Source of the DNA: Apiospora phragmitis
Lineage: Eukaryota; Ascomycota; Sordariomycetes; Amphisphaeriales; Apiosporaceae
Reading direction: 5' to 3'
Length of the DNA stretch: 64,000 bases
Assembly: GCA_038363925.1 (NCBI GenBank)
Contig: JAQQWL010000004.1
Coordinates: 2,790,001 to 2,854,000, forward strand
The position numbers were made by a program, and so were the translations under genes. The notes under the pieces were generated by a model that had not been told where the DNA came from, searched no databases, and was given only the letters and a program-made list of their open reading frames with translations. Positions 63,036 through 64,000 of this stretch are shown piece after piece (the stretch's first letter is position 1; every line of letters starts with the position of its first letter).

Positions 63036-63296
63036 TATTAAATTATTAAAATAAACTAGCGTCGTATATGTATTAAATAAAAATACGTTTTATAATATAA
63101 ACTAATTTAGCTCGTAATATAAGCGTATAAGCTTTTAATTAAGCTTGGTTTTATTAAGTACTTATTTAATTTTATAACCTAGCTCCTCGAGCTACGTTTT
63201 TATTAATTCTATTACTCGTACCTCAATTAAACCGTAGTAATAAAATCGTATCGCCGTACTTATTTTATTATATAATAACCGCTCGAAATATTAATA
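63036..63296 (+). repeat. 3' LTR of gypsy-2 (approximate)
   Basis: Colinear with 56425-56680 and preceded by a short purine run (AAAAAAGG at about 63017-63024). Confidence 0.72.
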
Positions 63297-64000
63297 GTTT
63301 TAAATAAACGAATAAATTAAACGAATAAATTAAACGAATAAATTAAACGAATAAATTAAACTTTAAAATAATTAAATCTTATTACTACTTATAGTATAGT
63401 TCGCTTATAATAGCGCGAATAATAAAACTATACGCATTTTATTATTTAGAGTAAATTACGAGTACGACTCGAAAATCGCTAAGAAACCTTTAAAAAAGCT
63501 AATATTAATCGCGACTATATAAGTCGAAAAACTAAAGGAATTATAAATTATTTTATAATAAAATGACTTTAGAACTAAAATCGTTAAAAGAAGTAATAAG
63601 ATCGTGGTGACGGGCCGTAAAACTTTTAGCTATAGGCCGGGATTTTTTAACGCGGCTAGCTATTATAATAAGCGTATATTAAAAAAAGAAAAAAAAGAGG
63701 GAATTTATAAAGATTAGATATAACGGCACGCACTAAATATTTATAATAACTAATTATTTTAAAAATAAAACAAATAAAAGAGAAGAGATAATATTACGAC
63801 CTAACCTAATTATGCGGCTAGACCTACTTTCGGCACGGCCTTATAATAACTTAAAGCGCGTATAAAACCTAGCACAAAGGACTACCTCATAAACCGGCAC
63901 CTACGAGCCCGCCCACGACGACAAGCCTCATTACATCACACCGTTACTAATACCACGAAGACGGACTACGCCTAAAAGCGACCTAACGTAAGATAAATAG
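63297..64000 (+). mobile_element. second gypsy-1 family copy, right part with 3' LTR running out of the window
   Basis: 63376-63560 aligns with gypsy-1 16930-17090 (ILIATI*VEKLKEL region). A purine tract (AAAAGAGAAGAGATA, 63777-63791) leads to TATTACGACCTAACC at 63792, the counterpart of the gypsy-1 LTR start. The LTR is cut by the window end. It completes the element begun at 55486. The last 200 bp are GC-richer and less RIP-mutated. Confidence 0.7.
63311..63361. repeat. 13-bp tandem repeat, four units
   Basis: AATAAATTAAACG repeated four times, at the place where gypsy-1 integrase has its TDGQTERIN-type motif; the unit is a piece of that coding sequence that was duplicated after insertion. 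Confidence 0.85.

Larger units (their letters stand above)
56425..63296 (+). mobile_element. second Ty3/gypsy family (gypsy-2), nested and itself hosting pogo B5
   Basis: Paired LTRs of about 255 bp at about 56425-56680 and 63036-63296 (both contain CTAGCTCCTCGAGCTACG-like and TTCTATTACTCGTACCTC blocks). Interior: a gag-like region after the 5' LTR, RT at about 58300-58950 (IKDRYPLPL-type, FNTIRIKE, FLGIIVSADNI), RNase H/integrase to about 60770, then after the B5 insertion an integrase C-terminus and chromodomain-like tail ([38 protein letters not shown]). A purine run precedes the 3' LTR. The target duplication could not be resolved. Confidence 0.78.

Noticed and set aside
27452..64000. Regional centromere
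   Set aside because: RIP-mutated AT-rich blocks can be centromeric in fungi, but the same structure occurs at many heterochromatic sites and nothing here distinguishes them.
1..64000. Subtelomere with telomere repeats
   Set aside because: No TTAGGG arrays or telomere-linked helicase are seen.
1..64000. Starship giant transposon
   Set aside because: No tyrosine recombinase (DUF3435) or other captain-like gene could be recognised in the readable parts.
1..64000. CRISPR array or bacterial operon
   Set aside because: Introns, RIP and fungal families show a eukaryote; tandem repeats seen have no spacer structure.

Overview
The window is from a filamentous ascomycete fungus (Pezizomycotina). Host genes have short introns (49-84 nt, one about 200 nt) with GT..CTRAC..AG signals. 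They sit in islands of normal base composition next to very AT-rich blocks that carry the mark of repeat-induced point mutation (RIP): CpA/TpG almost gone, CpG kept, no long open frames, and transposon proteins recognisable only through many in-frame stops. No tRNA, rRNA or CRISPR array is seen.

Layout. 1-2236: 3' part of an intact DUF7025-AAA ATPase gene (+). 2537-4862: convergent DUF7708-family gene (-) broken by a 1-nt frameshift. 4915-19682: three nested transposons. A pogo/Fot-type DNA transposon (TIRs at 4915 and 19682, TA duplication) is split by a 12.8-kb Ty3/gypsy element (6074-18918, exact 5-bp duplication), which is itself split by a Tad/I-type LINE (about 11894-16937). 19685-27451: a second island with a kinase/AIG2-like/ankyrin gene (-), a divergent HeLo-domain/pseudokinase gene (+) and a short-chain dehydrogenase relic (+), all with lesions. 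27452-64000: a 36.5-kb RIP-mutated block built mainly from two pogo/Fot families. Family A has seven copies (A1-A7) and family B five (B1-B5). The block also holds a solo LTR of the first gypsy, two short LTR-like elements that escaped RIP, and at the right edge a second gypsy-1 copy split by another gypsy element, which is split in turn by a pogo B copy.

How the parts may work together. The most interesting host locus is the divergent pair at 20159-26153. One gene has a kinase domain with its catalytic motifs; the other joins a HeLo domain (the HET-S/MLKL-like four-helix membrane-targeting domain) to a kinase fold lacking the catalytic Asp residues. That layout resembles the animal RIPK-MLKL necroptosis pair. 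Both genes carry stops and frameshifts here, so this copy is probably dead or the assembly contains errors. Decay may be linked to RIP of the surrounding repeats, but only one lesion (a CAA-to-TAA type stop in the dehydrogenase) is clearly of RIP type. Exon limits were derived by hand from frames and splice motifs. Transposon limits come from paired termini and target duplications where stated, otherwise they are approximate.
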